64,000 nucleotides of DNA from Ianthella basta. Taxonomy: Eukaryota > Porifera > Demospongiae > Verongiida > Ianthellidae. Of the stretch, positions 21,125 through 33,242 are shown one piece after another. The DNA is taken from positions 9,780,270 through 9,844,269 of the forward strand of contig OZ025870.1 of assembly GCA_964019415.1 (NCBI GenBank). Direction: 5' to 3'. Made by a program: the position numbers and the translations under genes. How positions within the stretch are numbered: the stretch's first letter is position 1; each line of letters begins with the position of its first letter. The notes beneath the pieces are model-generated. The model had not been told where the DNA came from. It ran no database searches and was given only the letters and a program-made list of their open reading frames with translations.

Positions 21125-22270
21125 GCCACAAAAATTTGCAATTACTAATTGAATTAGCTAGTAAGGCCCACATGGCTAGTACTGTGTGTTTTCCCAATGC
21201 ACTGCTGTTCAATCAGAAGTGTGTGATCCGCAGCATCACACGATTCTGAGGCATCTCAGTGTCTCTCTTAGAGGTTATGAGGCCTTCTCTCTATATAGTG
21301 AATAATTCATAAACTACATTATTATCTTATTGTCCAGGATATACACTCATTCAATTCTAATAATAAATTATTATGCAAACATGAGAGTTTACTTGGAATC
21401 CTACAAGCTATCTAAGTACTTACATAGCTACCCTGGACACAGCTTAGCTTGATGGGATATATGCTGTGTACAGTGGGAGGACCTCCTCGCTTACAAACTG
21501 TTCACATAAATGGTATGTTGTGTACTGCATGGTTGGAGTGAACATCACACTGCAAATGGGCGTGCTCACAATGGCAACAAATTCACACCAATTTTGGGTG
21601 TGAGCATCACTCCATATTTTTTCACAGTGCTCGATTATGTGGACAAAATCCCAATGATTGGCTCTATCAGTCTACCCTGTATAAATGTCCCCCCTGAAAT
21701 ATGGACACCCCGTTAATCCGCACTGCAGATAGCGCCCTGTGCATCACCCTATACAACTCTAGATCTGTATATACCTCACCCAATTATCCAGACATCTCAA
21801 TCAGCTCCCTGACAAGCAACAAGAACAGCACAAAAGTTGACGAGTGCTTGAGCGAACCACCCTTACCTTTACAAATTCGTCTTATTTCGGTACTTTTTCA
21901 TGCATACTACATGATTGTTTTAACATATTATATATATGGGCATATAAGCCGTACCTCTGAAATGTGGATGCCCCTATAATCAGGACACTTCTCTTGTTCC
22001 GAAGAGTGTCCGCACTATAGGGGTTCCACTGTAAAGGTCTGAATCCGTGGAAATTATCAGTTGTGATGCTCATGACGTCTTGTTAGGAATGTGCTTGATA
22101 AAAATACTGTAGACAAGTGGCTTGCTCCTATATCATCTCCTCTTGGCCTGCATGTGTATATATAATAGTGTGTCAATAGCTCATGTAACTGGAGCTATCT
22201 ATATAGATCTTGGTGAGCCACGTGAATTGTGCATACTAAGATTCAGTAATTGTCTCATACTCCCATTGTT
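21125..22270. other. Intergenic region
   Basis: The part 21190-21340 is repeated at 23130-23270 and 56200-56330, so it is part of a duplicated LINE-bearing segment. No gene is supported in the rest. Confidence 0.4.
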
Positions 22271-22273
22271 AAA

Positions 22274-23450
22274 GAGAAGAAGGCTGCTGAATTCTGAATT
22301 CTCCATGCATGCAGTGAACCATCTGGTGAAGTTTGGATAGCTACCTATGTACAAGCAAGTTTGGAATGGCAACGAGCTAGTCTATAATTATATATACCCT
22401 ATGCTGCTCTAGTGCATTTACGTAGCGTTCTGCAATTGAATTGAGCCTTAATGTACTTGGTTGTGGCACAGATAATGGTGTGCTATATAATTCAGATGGC
22501 CTATGTACCATGGTGACACGAATGAAAGACAATGGTGTGGTGTTGCCAGATCAAGACTTAATTATTCCACAGTGTCTTGACTGCTATCTCCACTGCTCCC
22601 TCCATGGTGGTGTTGCCACCAATGAAGGCAGATACATGCACTAGACACATGTAGCTTTCCACTTCACAATTCTTGTTTATATATAGTTCATCCGGCCCAC
22701 AGTCCTCTCCAGGGCTCAAGGGGGCTAGGTTATAATTAGGTAGCAAGCAACTACGTACAGTGACATACACAAGTGACATACACTAGTATATTTGTGTAAT
22801 TAATTACTATAGCCTCTCTGACAGTGGCTAAAGCTTTGATACAATTGAGCACTGGTCTGGTGCATGATCTTGCAATCTGTTCCCTATAGGGCATTCCTTA
22901 AAAGTTGGGTGTAGACGCCGTTCATGATCCAGAACTCTCACTAGCCCATTTGTCATTGTTGTCCATGCTTCTGCTCCATACAACAGAACAGTCCCTATAG
23001 TGGCTTGAAAATGACGTACCCCTTGATGTTATGGAATACATTAGGCTGCCATCCGCTTGCATGCCTGCCAAGCTTGAGCATTGTCAAGCCTCAAAAATTT
23101 ACAAGTCCTAATTGGATTAGCTAATAAAGCCCACATGACTGTGTGCTTCCCCCACAACTGTACATGTTCAATCAGATTTAATTGTATCACGTGCAGCATC
23201 ACATGCATGATTCTGATACATCCTAGTGTCCCTCTTGGAGGTTACCTTATCCATATATAGTGAATATAATTCATAAATTGCATATACAATTAGCGATGCA
23301 CGCTGTCTCCAGGAGTTGATTGATTGGAGGTGGGAGGCAATTGTATAAGCCCAGATGTACAGCACCCATGCACATTGTCACTATCAGTGGGTCACAATGC
23401 GACGTAATAATATTATTATATGCTATACTTGGCTAATGAACATGCAGGTA
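22274..23450. repeat. Second copy of the post-lysozyme segment
   Basis: From GAAGAAGGCTGCTGAATTC onward this repeats 20400-21350 in the same order, including a decayed last MYG1 exon (22560-22735, - strand) and an RT fragment (22900-23085, - strand). The part 22.8-23.4 kb also matches 55.9-56.5 kb. Confidence 0.65.
22560..22735 (-). pseudogene. Decayed copy of the last MYG1 exon
   Basis: - strand similarity to the MYG1 C-terminus (CCTGGAGAGGACTG..., GGCAACACCACC region) with small indels and changed codons; no open frame across it. No lysozyme copy precedes this one. Confidence 0.55.
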
Positions 23451-23569
23451 TGATCTGCAATAAATTTATATATAGTCTGGGGCTGATCAGTCACAGCAGT
23501 GTTTTCCGCTGTCCCCATGCAGATAGCAGGGGTGACCTTAATTGCAGCTGCAGCAAAACATTATGCAGT

Positions 23570-23822
23570 TGTACCGTTGTCGTGGGCACGGGGTACATGG
23601 GACAAGTCCAGACAGCGAGGACAGGGTAAGGGACAGGCACTACGCGAACGGACACTGGTAACGTGAATCAGGGAGCTTTATTGAACAACAACAGCAGCAC
23701 TTACAGAGGGAGGAGGTGATCTTTTATAGATGCATGTGTCAAAAGTTCTAGACAAAGTGGCACTACACATTGTTACATGACAGCAGGTGATCGGAGCCTC
23801 TGGGAGACATGCCTTCACAACA
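23570..23822 (-). repeat. 3' LTR of the gypsy element
   Basis: 253 bp, same length and apparently same sequence as the other LTR; starts TGTACCGTTGTCG and ends TTCACAACA on the + strand. Confidence 0.92.
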
Positions 23823-23862
23823 CTCTCCCCTCCTTAACTTCACACTGGGTTTGGTTCCTCAA

Positions 23863-26800
23863 TCAACTGTGATAACGATCAGGAGGGCGTCTGGTCCGAC
23901 TGCTCCTCCTCGGTTGGCTTGATGAGTCCCTAGGTACCGAATCAGCCTGAGGATCAGTAGTGGTGCAGGGCGCTGAAATTGTTTGCTCCAGGGCCCGGAA
24001 CCAGGTTGGAGGGCTAGCCCCAGTATAGCTCCACAGTCTATTTCTGTGAACCACTTTTGGCTTTGCAGTTGGACTGAGCTTGATCCTGTAGACTACATCA
24101 TTGATCCGTTTAATGATGGTGAAAGGGCCCTGCCATGGGCGTTGAAGCTTAGGGGAAAGGCCTTTAGTCCGCTGTGGGTTGTGGAGCCAGACTGCGTCAC
24201 CTGGTTGCAGCCTGTGACACTCCGGTGACGAGTCGTACCTCTGCCGCATTCTGTCCGTCACCAGCTTGAGATGGTTTCTGGCAAAGTCATGGACCCTCTC
24301 AAGTCGCTCGTGCAGGGCATTGGTGTACTCCACAGTTGTCTGAGGCTCCTCTTCTTCAGGTCTACCAAATGTCAAGTCAACTGGCAGAGTCAGTTCTCTC
24401 CCCATCATCAGCTTGGCTGGAGAGCAACCAGTACTCTCATGGACGGCTGAACGGTAGGACATTAGGAGAATCTGGAGGTGCTCGTCCCAGTCCTTCTGGT
24501 TGTGATCAACGAACTTAGAAAGTAAGGCTTCCAAGGTCCTATTGAATCGTTCAACCATGCCATCTGACTGTGGATGGTAGGGAGTTGTTCTGGTCTTCTG
24601 GATGTCTAGTAACTTGCACATCTCAGCAAATAAAGCTGACTCAAAATTTCGCCCCTGGTCAGTGTGAATTATTAACGGCATCCCGAACCGGCTGATAAAT
24701 TCCTGGACCAGTAGTTCTGCTATGGTCCCCGCTTCTTGATTGACCATTGGATAGGCTTCCACCCATTTGGTGAAGTAATCCGCAATGACAAGGATATACT
24801 TGTTGCCTGCTTCTGTAGGGGGTAGTGGGCCCAGTACATCGATGGCTATGCGCTCCAAAGGGGATCCCACATTGTATGTCCTCAGCGGGGCTTTAGGTTT
24901 TCTCTGAGGTCCTCTCTTCTGTGCACACAGATCACAGCTTCGACACCACATGTGCTCCTCTGAGAAATCATACTGCTGGAGACTCTCAATCCATCTGGCA
25001 GTCTGGCCCTCTGGGTGCCGGAAGTTCAACAACCAACGAAGAGCTGAATGATCAGTGCGAAGCCGAAACTTCCTACCATACAGGTAAGCATGAAAGTGCC
25101 TGATTGCCTTCACCATGGCCAGTAGCTCTTTACGGGTCACACAATAGTGGCGTTCTGGTGCTTTCAAGGCGCGACTGAAATAAGCAACCACCCTCTCTTG
25201 TCCATTAACCTGCTGTGAAAGAACAGCACCGATGCCAGTGCTACTTGCATCGGTGTCAAGCACAAACTCAACATCCAGTTGCGGATAGGCAAGAATAGGG
25301 GACTCTGTCAGCATCTGCTTTAGTTTGCTGAAGGCATCATCAGCTTCCTGTGTCCACTCAAAAGGAGAGACTGTGGCACTCTGATGTAGGGGGTGTGCAA
25401 TGTCGGCAAAGAAACTGATGAATCGCCGGTAGTAGGAGCAAAGGCCCAGGAAGCTCTTCACTTCGGTAGCCGTAGTAGGCTTAGGCCAGGACTTGACTGC
25501 CTCAACCTTGCAGGGGTCTGGGGAGATGCCCTTTTCATTGACTACATGACCCAAGTAGTTCACTTCCTTCTGGAAAAGAGTGCACTTCTTTGGTGACAAC
25601 TTCAGTTTAGCCTCCCTCAGCCGTTCAAACACTTGTCTCAGGTTGGCAAGCTCCTGGGAAAAGGTACGTCCAAGTACAAGGATGTCATCCAGGTAAACGA
25701 GGGCTATGGATGTGGGTAGCCCAACTAGAACCTGTTCCATCAACCGTTCAAAGGTGGCCGGGGCATTGCAAAGTCCAAACGGCATAACCTTGAACTGCCA
25801 TAGCCCACTCCCAGTTGAAAAGGCAGTTTTTTCTTTGGAGTTGTCATCCAGTTGAACTTGCCAATAACCGCTCTTGAGATCAAGTGCAGAAAACCACTTT
25901 GCTCCTGATAAGGCCTCGAGAGTGTCATCTATTCGTGGCAATGGATAGGAGTCCTTGTGTGTAACATCATTCAACTTGCGGTAATCAACACAAGGACTCC
26001 TAGTGGTCCTGGGGAGTGGGCTTGCATCACCACGAATAGCATCTACCAGTTGCTGTAGGATGTCTTCCCTGGCTGTAGCTGTGGACACCTGCTGTTGCAC
26101 TGCGTATCCATCCTCCAGCGACTGGGCTTCTCTCACATATTTCACTCGCTGCCTACTGGCTAGTTGATAAGACTCCAGTTCCAGAGCAATCCTCAAGGCG
26201 TCACGCAATGTCACTGGCTTGTTCTGGCGAATACGGAGCCTCACGTCCTCTTCCACCAAAGCATCTACGAATTGGTCTTGTGCAAGAACCTGGATCATGT
26301 CTTCGGTTGCTCCTGGGTATGCAAGGCGTGTAAGGCGTTCAACATCTTCTGCCAGCTCAGCCAAGGTCTCATCTCTGTGACGGGTTCTGGACTTGAGGCG
26401 CATCCTGTTCAGTTCAGTCTGGTGTGTCGCACCAAATCGGGAGTCCAGTGCTGTAGTCAGGGCTGCATAGTCATGGCGCTTCTCCGGAGGGAGGTTTGTC
26501 AATACGGTGGCTGCAGCCCCTTTTAGACTGATGGCCAGATAAGTGGCCTTCTCTGAGCGGTCCCACCTATTCATTTCTGCCAACAACTCAAATTGGGCAT
26601 GGTAGGCGTCCCAAGCAAGCGTCCCATCGAATGGTGCAGGGCGCTGTTGTACCACACTCGGGGTGAGGGGTGTCCTGCCCGCTGCACTGGTGTCCCCAAC
26701 CCGATTAGTCTGCCCTCCAATTGCTTCTGTATTCGGGTCCGAAGGCGTGAAGGGGCGCGCAGCAGGGCGAAGACCGGGTGTAGCTCCAAGCTCCCGTAGT

Positions 26801-27141
26801 AGTTCCACGCGAAGTTCCTGCTTCAGTGACTCGCGGCTTTCTCCGACCTCGGTGCGGAGCTGATTCGTCAGTCCTGATACTGAGCTCTCCATTACACTCA
26901 GCCGACCCTCAACGGTCAGCTTTACGGAGCTCAAATCTCCTGCGATGGCACTGACTTCCTGTTCAGTCTCCTTTTGCTTCTGGGCGATACCGTCTACTCG
27001 TTCCGACTGCTGCTGACTCAGCATCCTCAGATGCTCGCTAATTTGCTCCGACTGCTCGTCCATTCGCCGGACTATCTTTTCGTTCTGCTGGATCACCTCC
27101 TCAAGAAGAGCCTCCATCTTGGTTGTCGCTCTGGTACTCAT
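23863..27141 (-). CDS. Gypsy Gag-Pol polyprotein with two in-frame internal deletions
   Basis: A single 1092-residue frame. Residues 1-110 look like coiled coil; 165-335 form a retrotransposon Gag/capsid-like region (FDGTLAWDAYHAQFELLA). At about residue 380 the frame jumps directly to the RT (CVDYRKLN, YLDD at 483-486). The zinc knuckle, protease and first RT strand expected between are missing. RNase H follows (DTDASSTGIG near 629, RTDHSALRW near 697). A second jump at about 726-728 (YDFS to EEHMWCRSC) removes the RNase H end and the HH half of the integrase zinc site. The integrase core has Asp768, Asp828 and Glu864 (DD35E). An intact element would be several hundred residues longer. The copy cannot make protease, so it would need proteins supplied by a relative. 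Confidence 0.88.
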   Translation of the reverse strand: MSTRATTKMEALLEEVIQQNEKIVRRMDEQSEQISEHLRMLSQQQSERVDGIAQKQKETEQEVSAIAGDLSSVKLTVEGRLSVMESSVSGLTNQLRTEVGESRESLKQELRVELLRELGATPGLRPAARPFTPSDPNTEAIGGQTNRVGDTSAAGRTPLTPSVVQQRPAPFDGTLAWDAYHAQFELLAEMNRWDRSEKATYLAISLKGAAATVLTNLPPEKRHDYAALTTALDSRFGATHQTELNRMRLKSRTRHRDETLAELAEDVERLTRLAYPGATEDMIQVLAQDQFVDALVEEDVRLRIRQNKPVTLRDALRIALELESYQLASRQRVKYVREAQSLEDGYAVQQQVSTATAREDILQQLVDAIRGDASPLPRTTRSPCVDYRKLNDVTHKDSYPLPRIDDTLEALSGAKWFSALDLKSGYWQVQLDDNSKEKTAFSTGSGLWQFKVMPFGLCNAPATFERLMEQVLVGLPTSIALVYLDDILVLGRTFSQELANLRQVFERLREAKLKLSPKKCTLFQKEVNYLGHVVNEKGISPDPCKVEAVKSWPKPTTATEVKSFLGLCSYYRRFISFFADIAHPLHQSATVSPFEWTQEADDAFSKLKQMLTESPILAYPQLDVEFVLDTDASSTGIGAVLSQQVNGQERVVAYFSRALKAPERHYCVTRKELLAMVKAIRHFHAYLYGRKFRLRTDHSALRWLLNFRHPEGQTARWIESLQQYDFSEEHMWCRSCDLCAQKRGPQRKPKAPLRTYNVGSPLERIAIDVLGPLPPTEAGNKYILVIADYFTKWVEAYPMVNQEAGTIAELLVQEFISRFGMPLIIHTDQGRNFESALFAEMCKLLDIQKTRTTPYHPQSDGMVERFNRTLEALLSKFVDHNQKDWDEHLQILLMSYRSAVHESTGCSPAKLMMGRELTLPVDLTFGRPEEEEPQTTVEYTNALHERLERVHDFARNHLKLVTDRMRQRYDSSPECHRLQPGDAVWLHNPQRTKGLSPKLQRPWQGPFTIIKRINDVVYRIKLSPTAKPKVVHRNRLWSYTGASPPTWFRALEQTISAPCTTTDPQADSVPRDSSSQPRRSSRTRRPPDRYHS

Positions 27142-27165
27142 CTAGATCCCACTTCTGACACCAAT

Positions 27166-27418
27166 TGTACCGTTGTCGTGGGCACGGGGTACATGGGACA
27201 AGTCCAGACAGCGAGGACAGGGTAAGGGACAGGCACTACGCGAACGGACACTGGTAACGTGAATCAGGGAGCTTTATTGAACAACAACAGCAGCACTTAC
27301 AGAGGGAGGAGGTGATCTTTTATAGATGCATGTGTCAAAAGTTCTAGACAAAGTGGCACTACACATTGTTACATGACAGCAGGTGATCGGAGCCTCTGGG
27401 AGACATGCCTTCACAACA
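27166..27418 (-). repeat. 5' LTR of the gypsy element
   Basis: 253 bp, matches 23570-23822. The polyprotein ATG (27141) begins 24 bases inside it. Confidence 0.92.
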
Positions 27419-27422
27419 CAGT

Positions 27423-28849
27423 GAACCCTAGCTGTACGTACTACTAATATTAGTGACAAGTCCTGTTGTTCTGCTTAGACTTCATGCTCGATCTGAAGAA
27501 GGCTGCAGTGTCGTGGCCGAAACTGCAGTGAAGATTTATTTTTATGAATATTTTGCTGGAATTGAATGACCAATCATTACATAAAGGCGAGCTTCTACAT
27601 ATTATCTAATTGTCTAAACTGATATAGCTAGCAAGCTTAGCTATCCATTAGCTAACTAGCTATCTATCTATCTATCTATATGTTGATAACTCCCGCAGCT
27701 GGGAGTGAATGTGGCTGTTTGCATGTAGATATTTAGCTAGCTTTAGTGTAGCTAGGCACTCTCCACTGAGAGTATTGGTGGTGCCTGTTTCATCTACAAA
27801 GCTGTATTGTACTGTATACCTGTTGTACCTTTCGAGGCAGCCACATGCAGGGAATGGGTGTGGCTGGGAACAATACAAGGTATGACATAGCTACATATAT
27901 AGGGTGTGGATCATATCTATGGGGTGTGGCCGAAATACATGACTTTTATAATTATTATAATATTATTTGGTTATTATAGGGTCATGGGCATAGCTAGTTT
28001 GTAAGCATTAATTTACTGCAGCCTACTGCTAACTCAGCTTTGCGGCAGCAATTAATAAGCTAGCTATAGTTTGAAGCATGCTTATAATTATTATTGTCCA
28101 GGACCTTGGAGAGTCTGCAGGTGTACGTGCATGCTGTTTGCCAAGCTCACGTGTAGGTAGCTATAGCTACCTGGCTAAGGTGAGCTGCGCATGTGCACGT
28201 GTCAACATTAATGAACTCACACACAACTGAATTCCAACAGTATGTTTTAGCATATTATTTTGCATGCTATATAGCTGCACAACTTGTTAGTCCATGAGGT
28301 ATAACCCCTTCCTCCTCACCCTCCCCTCCTTCCTCCATCATTCCCAACCCTACACCTTCCCATCCCATCCCCTGCCAGAAATCATCTTGCACGTGTCTAT
28401 AGCGTGGCTAGCTCTATATGTGCTGGGGATGGTAATACAGTCCTTTCTGAGCTGCAAATGCAGGCCCGGAGGAAGCACTTTAAAGGTGGTCAGGCCAAGT
28501 CAGAACAATATTACCTAGACAGCCACTTGCACAGGCCAGGAAGTACCTTAGCAATAGAAAGGCATGGGCATGCAGACCTAAAAAAACTTGTCAGGCTGTG
28601 GCCTGGGCAGCCTGGGTGGTTCCGCTGGGCATGAGATGCCCTCGAGCTCCTTTCCCTTCACAGTCTCTCTAGTGACAACAGGAGCCAGAAGAGAAAGGCC
28701 AGGAGGGAGAGGAGAGAACTGGGCCTCAGCCACAACCAAAAGGGCCTCAGAATATTTGCAGGATCCCCACAAGAGACTATAGCCCACTGCTGTTAGCAGC
28801 TCCAAGGATCCCACAGACTGAACTGAAAATATAATACAATGTTGCGTGC

Positions 28850-28940
<91 letters not shown>

Positions 28941-29560
28941 AGGATACTCATCATACATTGCCTTAATTCATCCCATCACTGTACTGTTTATTGTAGCTAC
29001 CCATGCATGTTGATGGAATGTCATTAATACTGTTGATCCCATGTTGTGGGATGGAACAGCTGGAGGAAAGCTAAGACAACTTTGGAATTATAATATGGGT
29101 ACTAGCAGGAAAGCCCGCCTTTGGCGGACTTCCCTGCCAGCATCCCTGGCCCACGACGGCTGCTCCACGACAGCTACTCCATGATAGCCAGGCAATGCCA
29201 ATGTGGTTATGATAGTTTGGGTAAGCAAGATAGGCATGCAACAGAAGCAGTTAATTAGGTTAATTGCTTGAATGAACGTAAATCCTCCACGCATGTCACT
29301 ACATTCGCATAATTTCTTTCCTCTGTTTTGTTTTGTACTGTGTTCCATTTTCTTTTACCCCTTTTTCTTCACTGCATGGGTGCCTGGGAGAATACATAGC
29401 CTATAGGACTAAAAGCTCCTCATTCTAAATAATGATCCCCTGATTCCCTGAACCATGCATGTTGCGGATGATGCTGTGCGTATATAGCATGATGTGGACA
29501 AATCATAGCAGGAATCGCCGGGAATATGCAGAATATTACATAGTTAGATGTTCAATCAGA
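27423..29560. other. Intergenic region with a long (GT)n tract
   Basis: Holds a CTAT repeat at 27660-27680 and a long GT tract at 28850-28937. On the - strand, 28578-28830 is open for about 80 codons (SVGSLELLTAVGYSLLWGSC...) after a possible AG acceptor; I do not recognise it. Nothing else is supported. Confidence 0.4.
28850..28937. repeat. (GT)n microsatellite
   Basis: Uninterrupted GT run of about 85 bases after GCGTGCGTGC. Confidence 0.95.
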
Positions 29561-29692
29561 TCGGCCCTCCGAGCAGGACAGATTTTTACGGTGACAAACA
29601 AACAAACAAACTAACAGAGAATCGGTATATTAGTAAGATAATTATAAGGATTAGCTGCTTATGGTTACAATATAATTTAATTATATATATAT

Positions 29693-29862
29693 GTGATACT
29701 GGAACCACAAGCATAATACTGGTAACTCAGTATTATGGATCATACTATTTATATGTAGATACAGTGATACGTCTAGTGAATTGTTTTTGGTGTTTTTTGG
29801 AAGGGCATACGTGTAATCAGAGGTCAGTTGCTGTAAGCTGTCCTCTAACTACTAAATGCTCT
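29693..29862 (+). ncRNA. Structured-RNA unit 19 in block L2
   Basis: Block at 29693-29721 (GTGATACTGGAACCACAAG); GTTTTTTGGAAGGG at 29792-29805; hairpin 29803-29861 matching unit 18 almost exactly, with AGAGGTCAGTT against AAGCTGTCCTCT. The upstream inverted TTGTGGTT of unit 18 is degraded here (TTATGGTT). Confidence 0.55.
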
Positions 29863-29915
29863 ATATATAATAAATGGAATGGGATTATGATGCTAGCTGC
29901 ATGTGCTCAGACAGC

Positions 29916-30030
29916 TAGAGCAGATTTATGCAACTTTGCAACAGGTTCCTAATCCTTGGGCTGCCGTTACCTAGGTAACAACTACCCACAATTTGGGAAC
30001 CTGTTGCAAGATTGCATAAATCCGCTGTAG
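29916..30030. mobile_element. Fold-back MITE, copy 3
   Basis: Orthologous in position to the copy at 18571. The arms GCAGATTTATGCAA and TTGCATAAATCCGC pair with a single mismatch. Confidence 0.7.
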
Positions 30031-30766
30031 ATGATGAGGTTGAAGGCACAGTGAATAGTACAGTGTGGGTATGTATGTATCTAGCTAGTGCGGCAGCTGT
30101 AGTAGTTCATCAATTAAAAGCTTCCTGTTAACGTCCATTGCACATATATATATATACAGTAATTATAGCAATTTTGATGTAGCCTAGCATATGGACGATA
30201 TATACATGTAGCCATGTCATTGCCTATGTTGCACAGTGCATTCACACACTTTTAGAACTTTATGTGACGACTGGTACCGGTGCTGGTTATGTTCACCAAG
30301 TCTGAAGGTCCAAGGCTAACATTCATGCAATCTACTTGGGAAGAAGAAAGAAATTGGTGACATGTTTATAAAGTGGAAAATTGTGGTTGTTGTGAAGATC
30401 AATGGCAATTGACAGAGTGCTCGCCATTGGACAGTATCAAGTTAATCTGCATGTGTTATCATACTGATGCAAGGGAGTTCTGTCCATTACTACCACTGTA
30501 TAATTAAATATGACACAATGTGAGACGTGCAGCCTATAAATTGCTTTGCCAAGAATGAACTAAAATCGTGATGGAACACTATAGAACAGATAGAAAACAA
30601 CATGGGAGAACTCCTGGGCCATCCACCTTGCATGGACAATGAGTGGTTAGAGAGCAACATGTCATACTTGGTCAAGTTAGAGAGTCAATAGAGACCAAAA
30701 TCAAATTATATTATGACGTCGACCTGGCACATGATTGGACTGATGAATTTTATGGTCAGGTGATAT

Positions 30767-30774
30767 TGACGTCA
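30767..30774 (+). promoter_or_regulatory. CRE-like TGACGTCA upstream of lysozyme copy 2
   Basis: Retained from the ancestral copy, 101 bases before the ATG at 30875. Confidence 0.3.
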
Positions 30775-30874
30775 TCGCATTTGTTGCACAACTCCTCAGA
30801 GGGATAGAAGGGAAACTCCCCATTCACCAGACGTGTGTTGTCTCGTTTATCCTCCTCCTGTCACTCTCACCGCC

Positions 30875-31285
30875 ATGTCCACGAGCGCAAAGGGACAGGG
30901 TTGCCAGCCCACTCAGAGAGAACTTGATGCCATACGTAAAGTGGAATCGGGCGGCTGCGCGGATCCACTGAATGCTGTTGGTGACGGAGGTCTCTCCATA
31001 GGACCATAGATGATAGGACCGTACCAGATCATGGAATGCTATCACAGCAATGCGAAGGCGTTCGATCCATCACTACCGCCTTATGAAAGTTTGAGAGGAC
31101 CCGGTAGCATCGCCAACAGCGAGCGCGTAATGCAGGCATACTCCAACAGGTACACCACTGAACAACGGTTGGGCTGTCTGCCTACATTTGAGGACTTCGC
31201 TCGTAATCACAACGGGGGGCCTGATGGATACAAGAAAGACAGTACTGTCAGCTACTTTGCCAAAGTCAAAGGAAATCTGTCTTGA
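30875..31285 (+). pseudogene. i-type lysozyme copy 2, broken by a 15-bp insertion
   Basis: The frame follows copy 1 from MSTSAKGQG through VESGG and VGDGGLSIGP. A 15-bp partial duplication (ACCATAGATGATAGG) then adds a TAG stop in frame. Because 15 is a multiple of three, the rest (GPYQIMECYH... to the same C-terminus) stays in frame, 411 bases in all. The product would be 47 residues unless the stop is read through or an internal ATG at 31010 is used. The latter would lack both acidic residues. Confidence 0.8.
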
Positions 31286-31779
31286 GTGAGCATCTCCACA
31301 ATGGTTGCACTTTATAACAATGAAAGTTTCTTCATCTTCATTGGAGTAGTGTTCATGGACTCTTGTATACTGTGAGAGGGGTTGTGTAGCTGTGATGTAA
31401 TCTCTGCACGTGTAGTTTTGAAGCCAGACCACCTGCCAATTGTGTCGAATGAAATGGTCTGGCAACTTAAAGTACCGTTTACTGTGCCATGGGTGGAGTA
31501 CTTGACAACAATGAATGCTTGCACAAAATTAATGTTGGCCTAGATGATTAATATGTCTTTGGCAGCAGTGGAGAGCTAGAGCTGTTGGGCATGCAGAAGT
31601 GTTCCCATTGTTATAAGAAGAAGGCTACGTATACTGAATTCTCCAGTTTGCTATCTGGTGAAGTTTGGATGCCTATGTACAAGCAAGTTTGGAATAGCAA
31701 CGAACTAGTCTATAAACATACAGTGTTCTGCAATCTGATTGACCCCTAATGTACTTGGTTGTGGAACAGATAATGGTGT

Positions 31780-31960
31780 GGTAGACTCTTTCCACATTGC
31801 CTTGACTGCCATCTCCACTGCCCCCCCCCTTGGTAGTGTTACCACCAATGAAGCCAGACACATGCACAAAAACACTGTGACAGTTTTCCATGGCACATTT
31901 CTGGCAATTGCTTATATATAGTCCACCATCACGTAGTCCTCTCCAGGGCTCGGGGGAATG
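31780..31960 (-). pseudogene. Decayed copy of the last MYG1 exon (block L2)
   Basis: On the - strand CCTGGAGAGGACTACG and the SGFIGGN region are recognisable, but the frame is shifted near the start and the GAGG..GCAGT part has a changed run of C/G. Confidence 0.55.
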
Positions 31961-33242
31961 GGTTAGGTAGCAAGCAACTACATGCAGTGACATACATAAA
32001 CAAGCTAGTGTAGTTAATTACTATAGCCTCTCTGACAGTGGCTGAAGGCTTGATACACTTGAGCATTGTTCTGCTTCTCCCCATGCGGCTACCTATACCA
32101 TACCTTGCGTTGTACATTGCATTCGATCTTCGCCAAGTAGCTAGTGTAGCAGTTCAAGCACTCTTCTGTCATAGTCTACTTCGCCTCCCATATGCATAGT
32201 GTACATGTGTATCATCCTGAAATGATGTTTCATGACAGTTTTGCTCCAGTCCTTCAACACGTACACATCACATGACATCACATGTGTAGCCACGACAACA
32301 CAGGTATTTGACCTCTTAGGTGTTATATAAACTGAATTCAGCCTATAAACAGAACAGACATGTCCCACAAGCGCAGCATTAAATACACTAAGAAGTATTT
32401 GTCTTATACCAAGCAGCATTACACATGCTCAGTAGTCATGTAGTCAGCACCCACACAAACAGTATTTAGGCGTGTGCATAATTCACTTGTAAGCTCCAAA
32501 AATTCATGGTCAAGTTCTGAATTGCTTGCACTGTGTTAGCATGCTTACGGTGCATGTCTGTAGAGATAACTTGCCGTGTGTGGGGGGGGGGGGGAGGTGG
32601 GCAGACAAGCTTCCAGTTCACTGGACTCAAGGCTGCTCAACAGCTGATTATTAATAGTAAGTACATGCGAATTCGAATAATTATGGTAATACTGAGTAAA
32701 ATGTTGTGACCATGACCAGTTAGCTACAAGTCAGGTGATCCATGAGGTTACAATCAGATGACACAGGTAAGGAGTACTAGTGACGTTCCGTTCGTCTGGT
32801 AGCACCCTGAGACGATTCAAACTCGCTGGGGGGATCAATGTCACTTCACCAAGCAAGAGGATAGGATTATTCATTAACAACACTACAAAGATCAATCATT
32901 ACAAGCATGCCTAAGGAAACAGGTAAGCATAAAAAACAAATACAAATCGCACATACACCAAACATCAAAAGAAATACACGTCAGCATCAAGGTAAGTCCT
33001 ATACTACCCATGCACACAGCAAATCATAATACACACACCACATTATGCATAAAGCAAAATACGGGAGCATAAAGTAAAACACAGCTTTGTCACATAAGGC
33101 TACAGACATCGTACAAAATAGGCTAGCTTTAGTAAAAACACATACACATGTATAAGCTAGAGTACGCATGACTATAAGGACCACACTGTCAATCTTTAGT
33201 CCTGTGTCATGCCGCTGCAGTCCTTGCCATATACATCTTGAA
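31961..33242. other. Intergenic region
   Basis: The start (to about 32070) still matches the post-lysozyme segments. A run of about 12 G lies at 32583-32594. No gene or transposon seen in the rest. Confidence 0.4.

Larger units (their letters stand above)
23566..27422 (-). mobile_element. Ty3/gypsy-type LTR retrotransposon, young deletion derivative
   Basis: Two LTRs of 253 bp (23570-23822 and 27166-27418) look identical by eye, begin TG and end CA, and are flanked by a 4-bp target duplication CAGT (23566-23569, 27419-27422). Read on the - strand, a primer-binding site starts TGGTGTCAGAAGTGGGATCT immediately inside the 5' LTR, and a purine tract AAGGAGGGGAGAG (23823-23835) precedes the 3' LTR. 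These ends look competent. The identical LTRs mean a recent insertion. Confidence 0.92.
29561..31960 (+). repeat. Segmental duplication block L2
   Basis: Same order as block L1: RNA unit (29693), MITE (29916), TGACGTCA (30767), lysozyme pseudogene (30875), decayed last MYG1 exon (31780). Differences are mostly single bases and small indels. Confidence 0.8.
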
